Of a DNA stretch of 46,432 nt, positions 9,901 to 21,596 are shown one piece after another. This DNA comes from Penium margaritaceum. Its lineage: Eukaryota; Streptophyta; Zygnematophyceae; Desmidiales; Peniaceae. The position numbers and the translations under genes are program-made. Position 1 is the stretch's first letter, and every line of letters starts with the position of its first letter. Under the pieces are notes generated by a model. That model did not search any database. It saw only the letters and a list, made by a program, of their open reading frames with translations, and was not told the origin of the DNA. The stretch lies in contig SZWC01000820.1 of NCBI GenBank assembly GCA_023375785.1, positions 11,196 to 57,627 on the forward strand. Reading direction: 5' to 3'.

Positions 9901-10854
9901 GTATAGTATGCTCATAGCAGAGCATGGACCCCTTGCCATGCATCTCCCATGACGTCACGTCAGGTCGAGGTCCACACAACACTCCCTCTAGACAGATGAA
10001 CCTGGCAGCGATGTCCTCAATGGAGATGCTCATACTGTAGCTGAAGAGATCCTAGGTGATAAATCATGTTGTCTCCCATCACACAAAGATAGCTCCTCCT
10101 GTCATGCACGAGTCTGCTTCCACCTTCTAAGACAAAGTGGTGTCTCCGGCTACGACTCCTCACGTTGTCCCTACACCACCTAGAGTGTACCAGTCCTCGT
10201 GTCACTGCCAAGAGTCCCAACTCACAATCTCTCCTCTCTCTGTTCTGCCGTGGTGCATCTGTGTACGCCGGAGGAAAGGAAATGGGCAAGAAAGACGCAG
10301 GCGTGGATGAAGTGGCAAAACTGGCCTTCGAGGTGAGATAGAGGACCCTGAAGCACAGGGGTGTACCGCCACTAGAGGAGGAGGGCTGGAACAACAAACC
10401 GGACCACCATAAACGAACAAGGAAGACGATGGAGTAGCTGAAGTGGGTGGATGAAGGTGCGTGATGGCAGCAGTTGAAGAAAGAGGAACAACAATGGAGT
10501 CGACTGGAATGAGGATGGCAGAAACTGAGGGCATGCTCACCTCTCCTAAGGTAGTGTCTCCATCGGACGTCATACTCGGAGTGGGTACAGGATCCTCCCT
10601 AAGTATGGGTGTGTGAGATCATGGTAGTGGAAAGCTCGTGCCGATGTTACTGGTGCTCCTCTGCTCTTACACTCGCTCACGTGCTACCATCACCTCCCGC
10701 TGCAGCATCACTACACGCTCTTGCCGGTCAGCGTAATGTACCTCTTACATGTGGAAGTGGCCCATGTCTACCTTCCGTAGGATAGACTCTGTCTCACTAG
10801 ATGCTACAAATGGAGAATGTAGAACTCGCAAGTAAAACCCCATCTGCGTCTTTG
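9901..10854. other. E2b interior, no feature recognised
   Basis: Open frames on the minus strand are short, Ser/Pro-rich and without retroelement motifs. I see no repeat, RNA gene or control site that I can support. Confidence 0.4.
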
Positions 10855-12020
10855 CTACTGAAGACGATAGAGCCGGTGTTGCTGCATCCTCCTACTAAGA
10901 TGCTGAACAATCGAACGTAAACTGGTAGCTACAGGTGTGGCTTCCCGACCACAGCTTGTGTCTCTCACACAAGGAGGGATGAGCAGTCGTGTGCCAAGGG
11001 AGAAGGAGAAGGCAGAGTTGTCGGAGTCCACGGAGCACGTGGAAATGTTGTCTGTGCAGGTACTTCCACTCTCAACGTTGGTGTGATTAGTAGGGTCACC
11101 AATAGATGAACACGCGAGGGTACAACTCAGATCCTGCTGACAATTTGACTCCATCCGCATTGTCGGATCTACTCCACCATCCTCGACTGCCGGCATAGTG
11201 GAAACAACTGTGTAGGACTCCGGCTCGACAATGCCCGTCAAGGCGACCAGCAAGCGCAGCTACCCCTCATGCATTGTCTCGCCGGGAAGACTGGTCGTTG
11301 TCACCCTCTCGATAATGGAGTGAGGACCACCATCTGACTCCGTCATGTGTATCATTGCTCCACCGTGTGTACGGGAACCTGCAGCCTCTGGGAACATGGG
11401 TGACTCTTGACGGTGAAGCTGGTCCTCAGGTAGCGTCGAGCCCGTTGTGTCTACTGCAGCACATGTCCCAGTGATATCTCTCAGAACTGTTGCTCTCAAG
11501 AATACCTCAACCTCTAAAAGACCAGCCGGCCGACTATGCTCATGCATTGCGACTGCTGCCAGGCTGATGTGAGCCTCATGCACCAATGCCTTTGGAAGCC
11601 CGTAAGGGGCATCCCAATTCGCATAGAACTCCTGTGCCACCGCTGGGTTGCTACAGGTCGGAGTCGCAAGTGGCACCGCCCAGGCACGCGGGACGTGCAC
11701 TCCTCCTCATGCAACTTGGTGTTGCAGAACATCCGGCTCCAGCCCCAGCGTGGATGTTGACCTCGATGACATGCATGTCTCATGCAACTCAGTCTCCGCT
11801 GGACTGGTGTGAGCCAGCTGCACACACTCCCCCATAAGTCCGGTAGACACATACCGATCCATACGGGACTCCTGTGCCATCGCCGGGCCGCCACCAGTCG
11901 GAGCCGCAAGTGCCACCGCCCAGGGACACCGGGCTTGTGCTCCTCTTGATGTAACCTGCTGCTACGGGAGATCTTGATCCAGCCCAGACGTGGAAGTCCA
12001 GCACGATTAAACTCAAGTCT
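10855..12020 (-). pseudogene. E2b unrecognised frame with a duplicated ~80-residue unit
   Basis: One minus-strand frame is open from about 11916 to 10855 except for two stops (near 11708 and 11255). It contains two related units about 80 residues apart: AWAVPLATPTCSNPAVAQE and PWAVALAAPTGGGPAMAQE. That the repeat is kept at protein level in one frame suggests former coding. It matches no retroelement domain I know. Downstream it is acidic and Ser/Thr-rich. It could be a diverged gag or linker part, or captured host sequence. Confidence 0.4.
11520..12010. repeat. Tandem duplication, two units of about 240 bp
   Basis: CTCCTGTGCCA at 11629 and 11869, and the sequences around them (CCGCCCAGG, GTGAGCC, TGCAACTCAGTCTCC-like), recur with a 240-bp offset at perhaps 65-75% identity. 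It underlies the duplicated protein unit above. Confidence 0.65.
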
Positions 12021-13340
12021 CCACCATGAACGCCATGTTGGGATCAGACTCTACATCATGTGTTGGCACAATATCATCTGAATCTGCATGAGCTGACGCT
12101 CGGGCACCACGGCACGGCGCGAGCGCCGATCCTGTTGCTATGGCCACAACATTCAATGCTCGGTGACCACACTCCCCCTTGACAGGTACAGCAACGGAAG
12201 ACGAGCAGGTGGAGGATGTATCAAAATCGGCGTAAGCACAGTGTGCAGAGTGCTGACACCGACACCGCATGCACACACGACCAGAATGACTGCATAAGGA
12301 CATGTCATCTCAAGGTGGCGTCGTGGTAGTAGGAGGGTGAAGGATCGAAAGGATGGTGGTGGCCTAGGATTAGCCAGTAGGTGGAGCTAAAGGGACACCA
12401 TCGAATGAGGAAGGAGGAGAGGATGAAGGAGATGTGATCAAAGAGACCGTCGTCAAACTAGTAGCAGAAGTACGCTTGGTGAAGACGAGGTCACAAAGCT
12501 GCTGCACCATCCGTCTGAGGCCATGGATCTTAACAAATGTAGTTGCCAAAGGTCCAGCTATGGGATCTACCATCACTGGCATATCCGCATGCTGTGGAGG
12601 ACGCATGCTCAGACGAGGCTGAAGCCAAGGTGGATGCCAGCCGCGAGGGCGCGTCCAGTTGTGACGCCAACCATGACATCTATCACCACAGTAGTAGGAG
12701 GCGAATACGCAGGGCGCCTGCTCAGATGTCTGCGCATTCATCTCGTGCGCTGGACGATGGATAGGTGTCAAGGACACCTACTCCCGGTGGTAAAAACCAA
12801 GCCACGGGAGAGGATGACATTGTCACCCGTGTAGGTCAAGACGTTGGGGTCAGCAAGTGTAATCAGACGGGACGAGCTGCATGACCACAGCATGCCAGAA
12901 GAAGGGAGTCTGACCAGCTGTGACTAATAGTGCTACTATCACTAAAGGAGAAAAAACTACTCCAAGAACAGAAAGTGTGGTGGCTGCAGGTGTGGCTGCT
13001 ACTCCAAGCGGTAGAAGACCAAGCCCTTGGAGATGGAAAAACCCAAAAATTCCGTCAATCCTATAGATTGAAGTACGGGGACCAATCCACGGACCACAGA
13101 GAGATGCCGGTCAATGGCACGTCTCGAAAAAAAAGTCGCCATCGACGACAGTCCGTTGTTGGCTTGGAAGGGGAGACTGCAAACGCAATTGCAATTGCTC
13201 TGCACTATGCAGTCGTCGCCATTCCACCGCCACCGCCGCTGTTGTTGCGGAAGCTACAGTTGCTATTGTGGCTGCTGCCACTGCGGGTGATGCTGTGATG
13301 GCTGCTAAACGGGTTATGTATGCAATTGTCCGTGGCACGT
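12021..13340. other. E2b interior, weak coding traces only
   Basis: Minus-strand frames include a Cys/His-rich stretch near 12,200-12,290 and an Ala/Thr-rich stretch at 13111-13338 (ITASPAVAAATIATVASAT), which may be a remnant of the extra ORF seen upstream of gag in E2, E3 and E6. The evidence is thin; neither can be assigned to a domain. Confidence 0.3.
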
Positions 13341-13349
13341 ATTTGTAGA

Positions 13350-13520
13350 CTGTTTTGTTTGTTTGTTTGTTTTGATTTCTTTTTTTTCTTTTTTTTCTTC
13401 TCTCTTCTCGCCCTCACCCCCTCCTTTTTTCCCTTTGCCCTAACTCCCATCTTTTTTCTCTATTTCTCCTCTTCTTGTCCTCATCCCTTCCTTCTCCATG
13501 TCAACTTCTTGTTTTTCTTC
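13350..13520. repeat. Pyrimidine-rich low-complexity tract
   Basis: Plus strand is almost entirely T and C, including (TTTG)n and T8/T9 runs. It lies between the presumed gag region and leader of E2b. No function is evident. Confidence 0.8.
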
Positions 13521-13870
13521 TCGTCCCTCCCATTCTCGATTTTCCCTAATTTGGGGCAATTGAGGAAATAAAGGAGGCGAGGAAGGAAAAGGGAGGGCGG
13601 GGTCCAGCTGGCCCTCCCTCCCACGTATACTCTCTCACTCGCTCGGTTGTGCGAGTGAGCGGGGTGGGTGGAAGCAAGAAAACGGAGGGGGGGGATCGGC
13701 CCCTCTCTTGCTGTCGACCCCCACAGTCGGTCGCCCGACGGGGCCAAGGGGGATCACGGGGCCAACGGGCCACCTCCGAGGGCCCCCCCTGAGGGGACTC
13801 AAGGGGGCCCCTTCGAGGGAGGAGAGGGAACCTAAAAAAAGGGCTGCAAAGCCCTCCTCGCTTTGGAAGT
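13521..13870. other. E2b interior, GC-rich, no feature recognised
   Basis: Alternating G-rich and C-rich blocks (G8 at 13686-13693, several CCCC/GGGG pairs). Open frames here are Pro/Arg-rich and look like base-composition artefacts. Confidence 0.4.
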
Positions 13871-13879
13871 AGCAACTGC

Positions 13880-14565
13880 GGCAGAAGGTGCATCTGTTGT
13901 CTTGTTGTTGCTGTTGCTACTGCTTCCACTGCAACTTCTACTACTGTTGCTTCCGTTGCTACTGCTGCTACTCTACAGAATAGTAGCTACTGCTGCTTGT
14001 TGTTGCCACCACCGCTACTGTTGCTGTATGCCGCCGCTACTGGTACTGTGTACCGTTGTTGTTGCTGTTAGTTGCTGCTAACACCACTACTGCTTGTTGC
14101 TGCCGCTCCTGCTGTTGCTGTTATGCGCCGCCACTGTTACAACCATCGCTACTGCTGCTACTACGCGGCACAACCGCAGTCGCTGCTGTTGATTCTGGTT
14201 TCTGCCGTCGTTGCCGTTGTTGTTGTGCATCGCTGCTGCTGCCACCGCTGTTGCTGGTGTTGTGTGCCGTCGCTACTACCACCATTGCTATTGCTGCTAC
14301 TACGCAACATGGCAGCTGCCACTGCTGCTGCTACAGCCGCAGGCACAGCTGCTGCAAATGCTGTCGCCCGCCGCTAGTGCTGTTGTTGCCGCCACTTCTG
14401 CTACTGCTTCCGCCACTGTTGTCGTTGCTGTGAGCGGCTATTCTACCGCCACTCCTCCTACTGCGCGGTACAACACCTGCAGCTGCTGGTGCTTCTGTTG
14501 CTCTTTCTTTTGCTGCTGTTGTAGCCATTGCTCCTGCTATGCGCTGCTCACCGCCCCTGTTGTGA
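13880..14565 (-). repeat. E2b CAG-rich leader
   Basis: The plus strand is dominated by CTG/TTG/CTA triplets, so the transcript-sense minus strand is CAG/CAA/TAG-rich. It lies shortly downstream of the PBS, like the leaders of E1, E3 and E6. Plus-strand poly-Leu frames here are artefacts of the triplets. Confidence 0.8.
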
Positions 14566-14679
14566 TCACATGCAGTCACTTTGCGCTCCCTCACGCTATT
14601 GCCAATGCAGTGCCACGTGGCACGTTCTCTCTGTGTTCTACCCACTGCTCCTGCTTCTATTGCTCATACACCCCCTTGT

Positions 14680-14691
14680 GCTCTGATACCA
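14680..14691 (-). promoter_or_regulatory. E2b primer-binding site
   Basis: GCTCTGATACCA on the plus strand is the exact complement of TGGTATCAGAGC, the initiator-Met-tRNA type site. It touches the LTR at 14692. Confidence 0.93.
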
Positions 14692-15871
14692 AGTTAGAAT
14701 TCAATTACCCTACTGATCTTTAAAGTTGATTGTAAATACTTTTGAAGAAAAACTTTTGTTTTTTTTCTTGAAAGTTTAGAGTCCACCCTAATTACTTCCA
14801 TTTTGTGAGTACAAAAGAAGTAATGACGGAGAACCCCGGGTGTTCACACTTGTGTTGTTACTTGTTGAATTCTAATACAAATCTTCCGTAGTCTAGGTGC
14901 ACGTCTTGCTAGCAAGCCAGATCTGTGTCGCGGACCGGCAGTGTCAGCGCAGTCAGACGAGCCTGACAGGTTAGAAGGAATACAATTTTGCTCAATCTGA
15001 CGCGTCAGACTGGTCATTCGTGACTTTTGCGCCAGTCTGGCGAGGTCGATCGCCGCCGTTGGCAAGGCTGAGCCTGTTTGACGTCAAGTTTACGGAGCGC
15101 GTACTTCTGTTGAACGAGAGTTTAAGTACCACCCAAATAACTTGTTTAGTAAAAATCTTAAACAAAATTGGAGATCATTTAACTTGCATTTTCTTAATGA
15201 TCAAAACTAAAGATCAGTAGGGTAGGGCATGCAGGCCCATGCGAAAAATGAACATGAGCTCTGTTTGTGAGTGCATTACAAAACGACAAGAATGTGGCTA
15301 AGTCTAGAACGCATAATATGAAAGAACAAGGAGACAACACAAATGAGCCCCTAGCGGGCTTATGTAGGGACGCCGGCAGCTAGTCGCACCGGGCCCCGTC
15401 ACCCCCGCTGAACCCAAACGAGTCAGCAAGGAGAACACAGTGCATACACCACGAGAACAACAAAGGTGGTCTCCTCGAGGCACCGGAAACAACTCTCCGA
15501 GTGCCAGGGTCTCGACCACGGAGAAAATACGAGCAGTGCTAGAAAGACTCGGAATCAGTGTCCAGAAATCACAAACGGCTTTCCAAACATCGGAAGTCCT
15601 ACTACTACCTCCTCCTTGCACCGGTACAGTCCACCGGGTGCGTGAGTCTGAGACCACCGAGAAAACTCTCCTACCTCCTGATAAGCCCACAAGGCTGCTG
15701 GAACGTATCGACCGCGTCTTGCCGGTGTTGTTGTAGGTGCGGGAGAAGTCTCATTACACTCCGGAGGCTCGTCGTGTCTTCACGCACTCCTCCACCCTAT
15801 ATCACCAACGTGGGGTATATGGGTAATCAATCGGCGTCGGTCGTGACGGGTGGAAGCCACACAAACCAACA
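14692..15871 (-). repeat. E2b 5' LTR carrying a 515-bp insertion
   Basis: Matches 8637-9306 at both ends but is interrupted at 14708-15222. Without that insertion and its TA duplication it is 663 bp, close to the 670 bp of its partner. On the minus strand it starts TGTTGGTTTGTG and ends CTAACT next to the PBS. Confidence 0.85.
14708..15222. mobile_element. Short TIR element (MITE-like), TA duplication
   Basis: The ends are inverted repeats: CCCTACTGATCTTTA on the left and its exact complement TAAAGATCAGTAGGG on the right (15 bp perfect, then imperfect). It is flanked by TA at 14706-14707 and 15223-15224. The other E2b LTR gives the empty site with a single TA and the same flanking length. 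TA duplication and TIRs are typical of Tc1/mariner-type non-autonomous elements. No transposase frame is seen in 515 bp. Confidence 0.88.
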
Positions 15872-15962
15872 AGGGGGTCACGTGATGAGGGAGAGGGCCA
15901 TGCGGGACACAGTTCCAAACCCAGGTCATGTAGAACATGACTTCAAACGAGAAGAGGGGAGG
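15872..15962. repeat. Direct repeat Y' (right), 91 bp, abutting E2b
   Basis: Partner of 8546-8636, starting directly after the outer end of the E2b 5' LTR. On the minus strand it encodes FEVMFYMTWVWN of the E2 integrase and is continuous with the integrase to its right. Confidence 0.85.
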
Positions 15963-16345
15963 AAGGGAAGGGGCACTCAAGAGAGTATGGACACCGTCGG
16001 CAAGAGTACGGTTCCAACGTTCAAAGACGCAATTTTGCTAGGGTGTATAGGGGCCGGATAGCTCCATACTCTCCTGAGGAAAAAAAGAAACAGGCAATAC
16101 ATCCCATGAATTTCTCACCACGGTCACAGCGAAACACTTTCAAGCGGCGACCACAGGCGTGTTGAGCCTGGAGAAGCCAAGACTCAAGAGCGGAGCACAC
16201 ATCACTCCTTTTTACGAAGGACAAAGATCCAGTGCATGCGAGAGAAATCATCAGTCAGACAAAGGATGTGGAGGCCATCCCCCCAAAGCATTGTGGACAA
16301 GGGGTTCTATGGCATCAGCATGTAAGAGGTCTAGGGAGTAGGACG
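15872..16345 (-). pseudogene. E2 integrase core (degenerate)
   Basis: DDE-type integrase joins element cDNA to the target. The minus strand shows LDLLHADAIEPL (first Asp, about 16,340), then KRSDVCSALESWLLQAQ, and LKVFRCDRGEKFMG with the second Asp (RSDxGGEF motif, about 16,110). Further on FEVMFYMTWVWN is the NTA-Y-NR region. Frame breaks and a stop occur between blocks. The gene is interrupted at 15872 by E2b. Confidence 0.82.
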
Positions 16346-16930
16346 CGCAGGACTCAGATGTAGAGAACGGACAGTAATGCATTTCACCTCGTGCACAGTC
16401 AAGATAGGCGGAGCAAGGCGGTAAGAATGTGGAAGCGTCAAGACCATAAGTGGGCTGGTCATGCAGCAAGCTGTCAATGGTAGTGGTGTAAATGTGGAAA
16501 AGGGGGTGGTGCAGTAGCTGGGCATGTGCTGAAGAGAGGGAGCGTGCAACACAGCAGTGGTGGCGGAATCGGGCGTACATGATGGAACATAAAACAAACG
16601 ATCACAATGGATGCCACAAAGTAGAACACGGCCAGTGGTGTGATGCAACACCGATGCAACGCCGTGGCTAAAAGAGAAGTCCATGCCCTTGTCATGGAGA
16701 GTCGTAACAGAGAGGAGAATCAGCTCAAGAGCATGCACGCACAGCACGTCTGGCAGAAAGAGGTCCCCCCTAGGCCCAACAAAGCAGACAACCCTGACAC
16801 CCTGCACCAGTAGAAGCTGGCCGGAGCCACTGCGTACAAAGCGAACAAAGCCAACAGGACCCAACGAGACAAAAGAGGACCCATAGGAGGTCATGTGGTG
16901 GATGGCTCAGGAATCGAGGATCTAGAAGCC
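16346..16930 (-). pseudogene. E2 protease and GAG-pre-integrase (degenerate)
   Basis: On the minus strand ILDS-stop-AIHHMT (about 16,898-16,925) is the protease active site, with the Gly codon of DSGA changed to TGA. YGSSFVSLGPVG, SGSGQLLLVQGV and DVLCVHALELILLSV follow, the last being the start of the GAG-pre-integrase domain. A Cys-Cys-His zinc-binding pattern ends the domain near 16,440-16,370. Frame changes occur within it. Confidence 0.78.
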
Positions 16931-17451
16931 ACTCGACACACGAACAGACGCGGGGTCATGAATAAAATCAGCAATGGTAGAGCTTTGAGGAAGCTGTTGG
17001 CCACAGGCAACAAGACAATGTGGCAAACTATAGGACTGCCAATGCGCAATCCACAGACATCAGCTGGAGGACACCTCTGAACATGACCTGACGACGGACT
17101 ACGCAGACCCCCGACGACAACACGCACAAGTGTCCCTACAACCGAATACACACTCTCACCTTCCTGATCACAGAGGTGCCGCTGGTGCGGGGCATGAGAG
17201 AGAGTAGCATCCAGCCGGGGACTGTCATTAAGCGGGTCAGAAGTGATGTTGACACTGGACGAAGGGCGCTGAGGAGAGAAGATGGGGGATGCCCAAGAAG
17301 GTGAAGAGTAAAAACCAGAAGGGAGCCTGTAGAAGATGAGGCCGCCGAATCCTAGAGGTCATCCCAAGGGGTAAGATGCAAGAGGTGCCACCACCACCAC
17401 CTGAAGAGTGAGCCCAGCGAGCACGTACGGCGGTCGCAAGGTGGGCATCGT

Positions 17452-18260
17452 CAGGTGGCGCAAGGCACTTAGGGGCAGCGTGGCCAGTGGCGCCACAGTT
17501 CTAGCGTGCGACTATGCTGGAGGAGGAAGAAGAGGGGATGGAGCTATTGGATCTGCAACCTTTACCATGTCCCCCCTATTCACCCTCTTGAGACGCAAAA
17601 GAGATAGCGGTCGTCGAAGAGGTGGAAGACGAGGAGGCAGAGGTGGAGGTAGATGACGAAGGGAGTGCATTAGTCGTCGCTGCAACGGCTGTGTGATGGA
17701 TGTGCTTGTTCTATAGCGAGCTCCACCAATCTGTGAGACGTTGTGAGAGGAACTCCCACAAGGTGCGAATGCAGGGTAGTGCATCCTCTAGAATAGGGAC
17801 AGGTGCGAGGTGCTCAATCTCGGAGGCTTTCACCTCCCAGAAGATGTCGGAGAGCTCGAGGATGAGACCGGTGATAATGGAGAGGAAAACAAGGAGTTGT
17901 CCAGGTTTTTCCTTGCCTAGGTCACGCAGCAAGCGCAAACTGTAGGCCCAATAGGCATCAACAATCTCATTAGCTTCCATAGAATGTGGTTTGAAATGAA
18001 CAGTGAGGATGTTTAATGCGGCATGCCCAGTCACTGTCGTGCGACGCTTGATGAGCGTGTGTGCACCGACGGGGTCAGCAGGCAGGCAGTGGGCAATGTT
18101 GGCTTTGCATGACCCGGTCTCATCAGTGAGATCATCGGGCCCAGCACAAATGAGAGCACACTCGGCACAGGCTGACTCAGAGTCGACAGGAACAAAGGGA
18201 GGATTGGATAAGGGCTGGGTTCGTGGTAGTATTCCCAAAGCTACTGTCCCCGTGTCCAAG
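17452..18260 (-). pseudogene. gag: E2 gag core and zinc knuckle
   Basis: A minus-strand frame open for 182 codons (18259-17711) aligns with E6 gag: PVGAHTLIKRRTTVTGHAAL against PVGVYAMLRRRTTVTGQAAQ, VDAYWAYSLRLLRDLGK against ADAYWSRGLKLLRELGK, and LTDWW against LAAWW. It stops at a TAG where E6 has CAG (Gln). Past a Ser/Thr-rich stretch the knuckle reads NCGATGHAAPKC (17,452-17,500), its first Cys and Trp lost (Trp TGG in E6 is TAG here). LAPPDDAHLATAVRARWA follows, matching E6. Confidence 0.88.
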
Positions 18261-18849
18261 GACTGAAGCGAACATCCTAGAAGTAGAAGGTGAGATTAGA
18301 AGTGGAGTCGGGTGGATTTGAGTCGATTTCAGGTTTGCGCTGCGCTGGCGATGCAATTCCTTTGGCAACGGCTGTGCCTGCAGCAGCTACGTCCGTGAGA
18401 GGGTCTGAGGATGTAGAGCCAAGAGAGGCGGATGCGGAAGTGGATGAAGCGGAGAAAGCAGTGGCAATGCAATTAGAAGTGGAGGAAGAGGGAGTGCCAT
18501 GCAGTGTGGACTAGAGGCGGTTAAGAACCAAGTCTGTAAATGTTTCTTGGTCAGCTTGCTCAGCACGTATTTTTTCCTCTGCGTTATGCTAAGCTGTGAG
18601 AGTATCTTGCAAGGTAGTGCGCTTGCATTGTAGTTGAGCTTGTAGTGCAGCATGTTTGTTGTTGTCAACCGGCATAATGCCGGTGACGTAACTCTGTCGA
18701 GTGAATTTTGGCAGAGTTTCCCTTGCCCCAGTGGGCATGGGATAGATATGGTGGGCATGCTCAAGGCTGCAAGGCAATGGACCTTGACACACAAAAATTT
18801 CAATAGAGAACCAGCACAAGGGGAGCAGGGGCAAGAGAGGGTGCCAAGC

Positions 18850-19320
18850 TCACAGAGCTTGGCGACAGAATGAGAATAAAGGCAAAAGAGTGGCTGCTAT
18901 AGAGGCCACAACAACTGCAATGGTGGATGACATTAAGACAAGGGTGCATGCTATACCTGTCAGTGCGGCGGCCGTGAGGGTGGAGATGAACGTAGCTGTT
19001 GAGACAAGGACCTAGATATGACGAGTCGTTGATGATGATGAAGAAGCAAAGGAGGCCTGTGTTGTGGAGGTGTGAATAGAAGTCAGTGCACTAGATAGCG
19101 TAGTTCCAGCCGCTGCTGCTGCTGATGCTATCACATCTGTTGTGGCTGCAACCTGAGTGATGACGTTGAAAGCAGTTGCACCTAAAGGACCCTAGTCAAC
19201 TGCGGTTGTTGTGTATGTCTCAATGGGCCTACGAGCAGCGATGCTGGCAGGTGCACGTGCAGCGCGCGCTGTGGCAGAAAAGGTGGAGGCGACAGCAACA
19301 CTCGACACAAGTGCAACCTA
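18850..19320 (-). pseudogene. E2 copy of the Ala-rich upstream ORF
   Basis: Minus-strand translation gives ATARAARAPASIAARRPIET, then Ala/Thr-rich sequence with two stops, and a hydrophobic end (STATFISTLTAAALTGIACT and IAVVVASIAATLLPLFSF). The order and spacing match the E6 ORF at 43608-44429 and the E3 copy at 33643-34191. It lies upstream of gag, as in E6. Function unknown; this copy is broken. Confidence 0.65.
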
Positions 19321-19399
19321 TAGGACATAGAGAATTTCAGACAATGTTTTTGCTGCTGATTTTGCAGCAGATGAAACTGGTGAAGGAGCATGACGTGAG

Positions 19400-20790
19400 A
19401 TAGGAGCTCTTGGGAGTGCTACAGCAGATATTGGTACTACTCCATGAGGGATAGCATGCTGATGCTCCTGAGGAGTCCTATGGGAGACAGGTGGGCTTAC
19501 CAGAGATTAGAGAGGTCGAGGATCGCCTTGTTGCCCCATGGATGGCCTATTGTCCTGTGCCGTTGGTGAGTCATTGGAGGCAGAATGGCGGTAGGCCGCG
19601 TACTCAGTAGCGTCCTCTCGCTCGTAGTGATCCGTAGGATTGTAGTCCTCGCCAGGATGATATCCGAGATTTCTGTGGGAGTGGCGGCAAACACACGAAC
19701 ACACCTCACGCTTTGCCCTCTCCTCGTAGGATACGAGCTTTTCATTGATGCAGTCACACTCACGCCTAGCCGTGGGAGAGGTTGGGATAGGTCCGGTCTT
19801 TGGTGGAGACGCCAGCGCGCTGAGTTTCCAACTACCTTCTAGGGCAGCTGCTCAATAGGGCGGTTGCAAATGTACGGTCTCCTATTGCTGGTGCTCCTGT
19901 TGCTGTCACTGTTGCTTTTGCCGCTACAGTGGCTGCTACAGCTCCTGCTACTACTATTGGAGCTGCTACTGCTGGTGATGCTACTGCTCCTGTTGTCATT
20001 GCCGAGATTATTGTATCAGGTGTGAGCATCAGCAGACTAGGAGATGCTTCCACGAAAATCTGCTACTGCCTGTCCCCCCAGGGGAAACTGAACTGGGTAC
20101 AAAAAGTCAACGTGAGATGGCGTTACGAAGGGTTGAGGGCAGACCGTGACTGGTGTCACGGCTGCCAATCAATAGAGGAAGTCGGCGTGAATGTCGAGGG
20201 ATGAACAGGTGGCAGCAGCGGGTACCAAGAATGATGCTGCCTCTGGCAGTGACAACTCACCGTAGACAATGCGACTGCTGCTGCAGATGCAGTTGGTGGC
20301 AAGAAGGCCAAGGTGGTGGCAGCTGCGGTGATGAAGTGCAGCTACAAATACAAGAAGTGACGAATCACGAAGATCGCAGCTGCTACTTTGACTGCAGCTG
20401 CCATGGCTGATGCGGGTGCAAATAGCAGCGATAGAAGCTGTTGTAGTGGCCATAACCACGGCTAATGTGGGCGCGAGAAGCAGCATTACACACTGCTTCA
20501 GTGGTCCTAACCACGGGTGTTGCAGGCGTGAGCAACAGTGGTAGAAGCTGCTGAAATGGCGCCGGTGTTGGGATGTGTACGACGCCCAGTGTTGTCTAGT
20601 GCGGTAGCAATGGTGTCAAGGAGAGCAGACAGCCCCTGGGGTGCTGTCGTGTGACTTGAGCACCAAGTAGTCACGTGTGTAAGAAGTGCTTGCGTGGATC
20701 GGCAACAAGAGTTTCAACACGCCCGCCACGTGGACATGACCTGATGAGGCGGTCTATGGATTGCGGGAGCAGAAGAATCTGTCCTTCCCA
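19400..20790 (-). other. E2 5' leader region
   Basis: Region between the Ala-rich ORF and the PBS. It contains CAG/GCT-type triplet-rich parts (about 19,860-20,010 and 20,200-20,570) corresponding to the leaders of the other elements. Open frames on both strands are low-complexity. No other feature recognised. Confidence 0.5.
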
Positions 20791-20801
20791 TTCAGATACT
20801 A
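20791..20801 (-). promoter_or_regulatory. E2 primer-binding site (degenerate)
   Basis: The minus strand reads TAGTATCTGAA, resembling TGGTATCAGAG with changes. As in E6, it lies four bases after a CTAC that ends the recognisable LTR. Confidence 0.5.
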
Positions 20802-21595
<794 letters not shown>

Positions 21596-21596
21596 C

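Larger units (their letters stand above)
8637..15871 (-). mobile_element. E2b: LTR element without recognisable pol
   Basis: Minus-strand element with two LTRs (8637-9306 and 14692-15871), a perfect PBS complement next to the right LTR (14680-14691) and a polypurine tract next to the left LTR (9307-9314). This fixes the orientation and the ends. LTR termini read TGTTAG...CTAACT. The 5.4-kb interior has a CAG-rich leader, a pyrimidine-rich tract, a 240-bp tandem duplication inside an unrecognised frame and a 117-bp minisatellite. I find no protease, integrase, RT or RNase H motif, so it looks non-autonomous. It sits in the E2 integrase gene, flanked by about 91-bp direct repeats. Confidence 0.8.

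Noticed and set aside
13863..14723. Plus-strand poly-Leu and Cys/Tyr-rich frames
   Set aside because: Translation of the CAG-rich leader of E2b on the wrong strand; low-complexity triplets give open frames in every phase.
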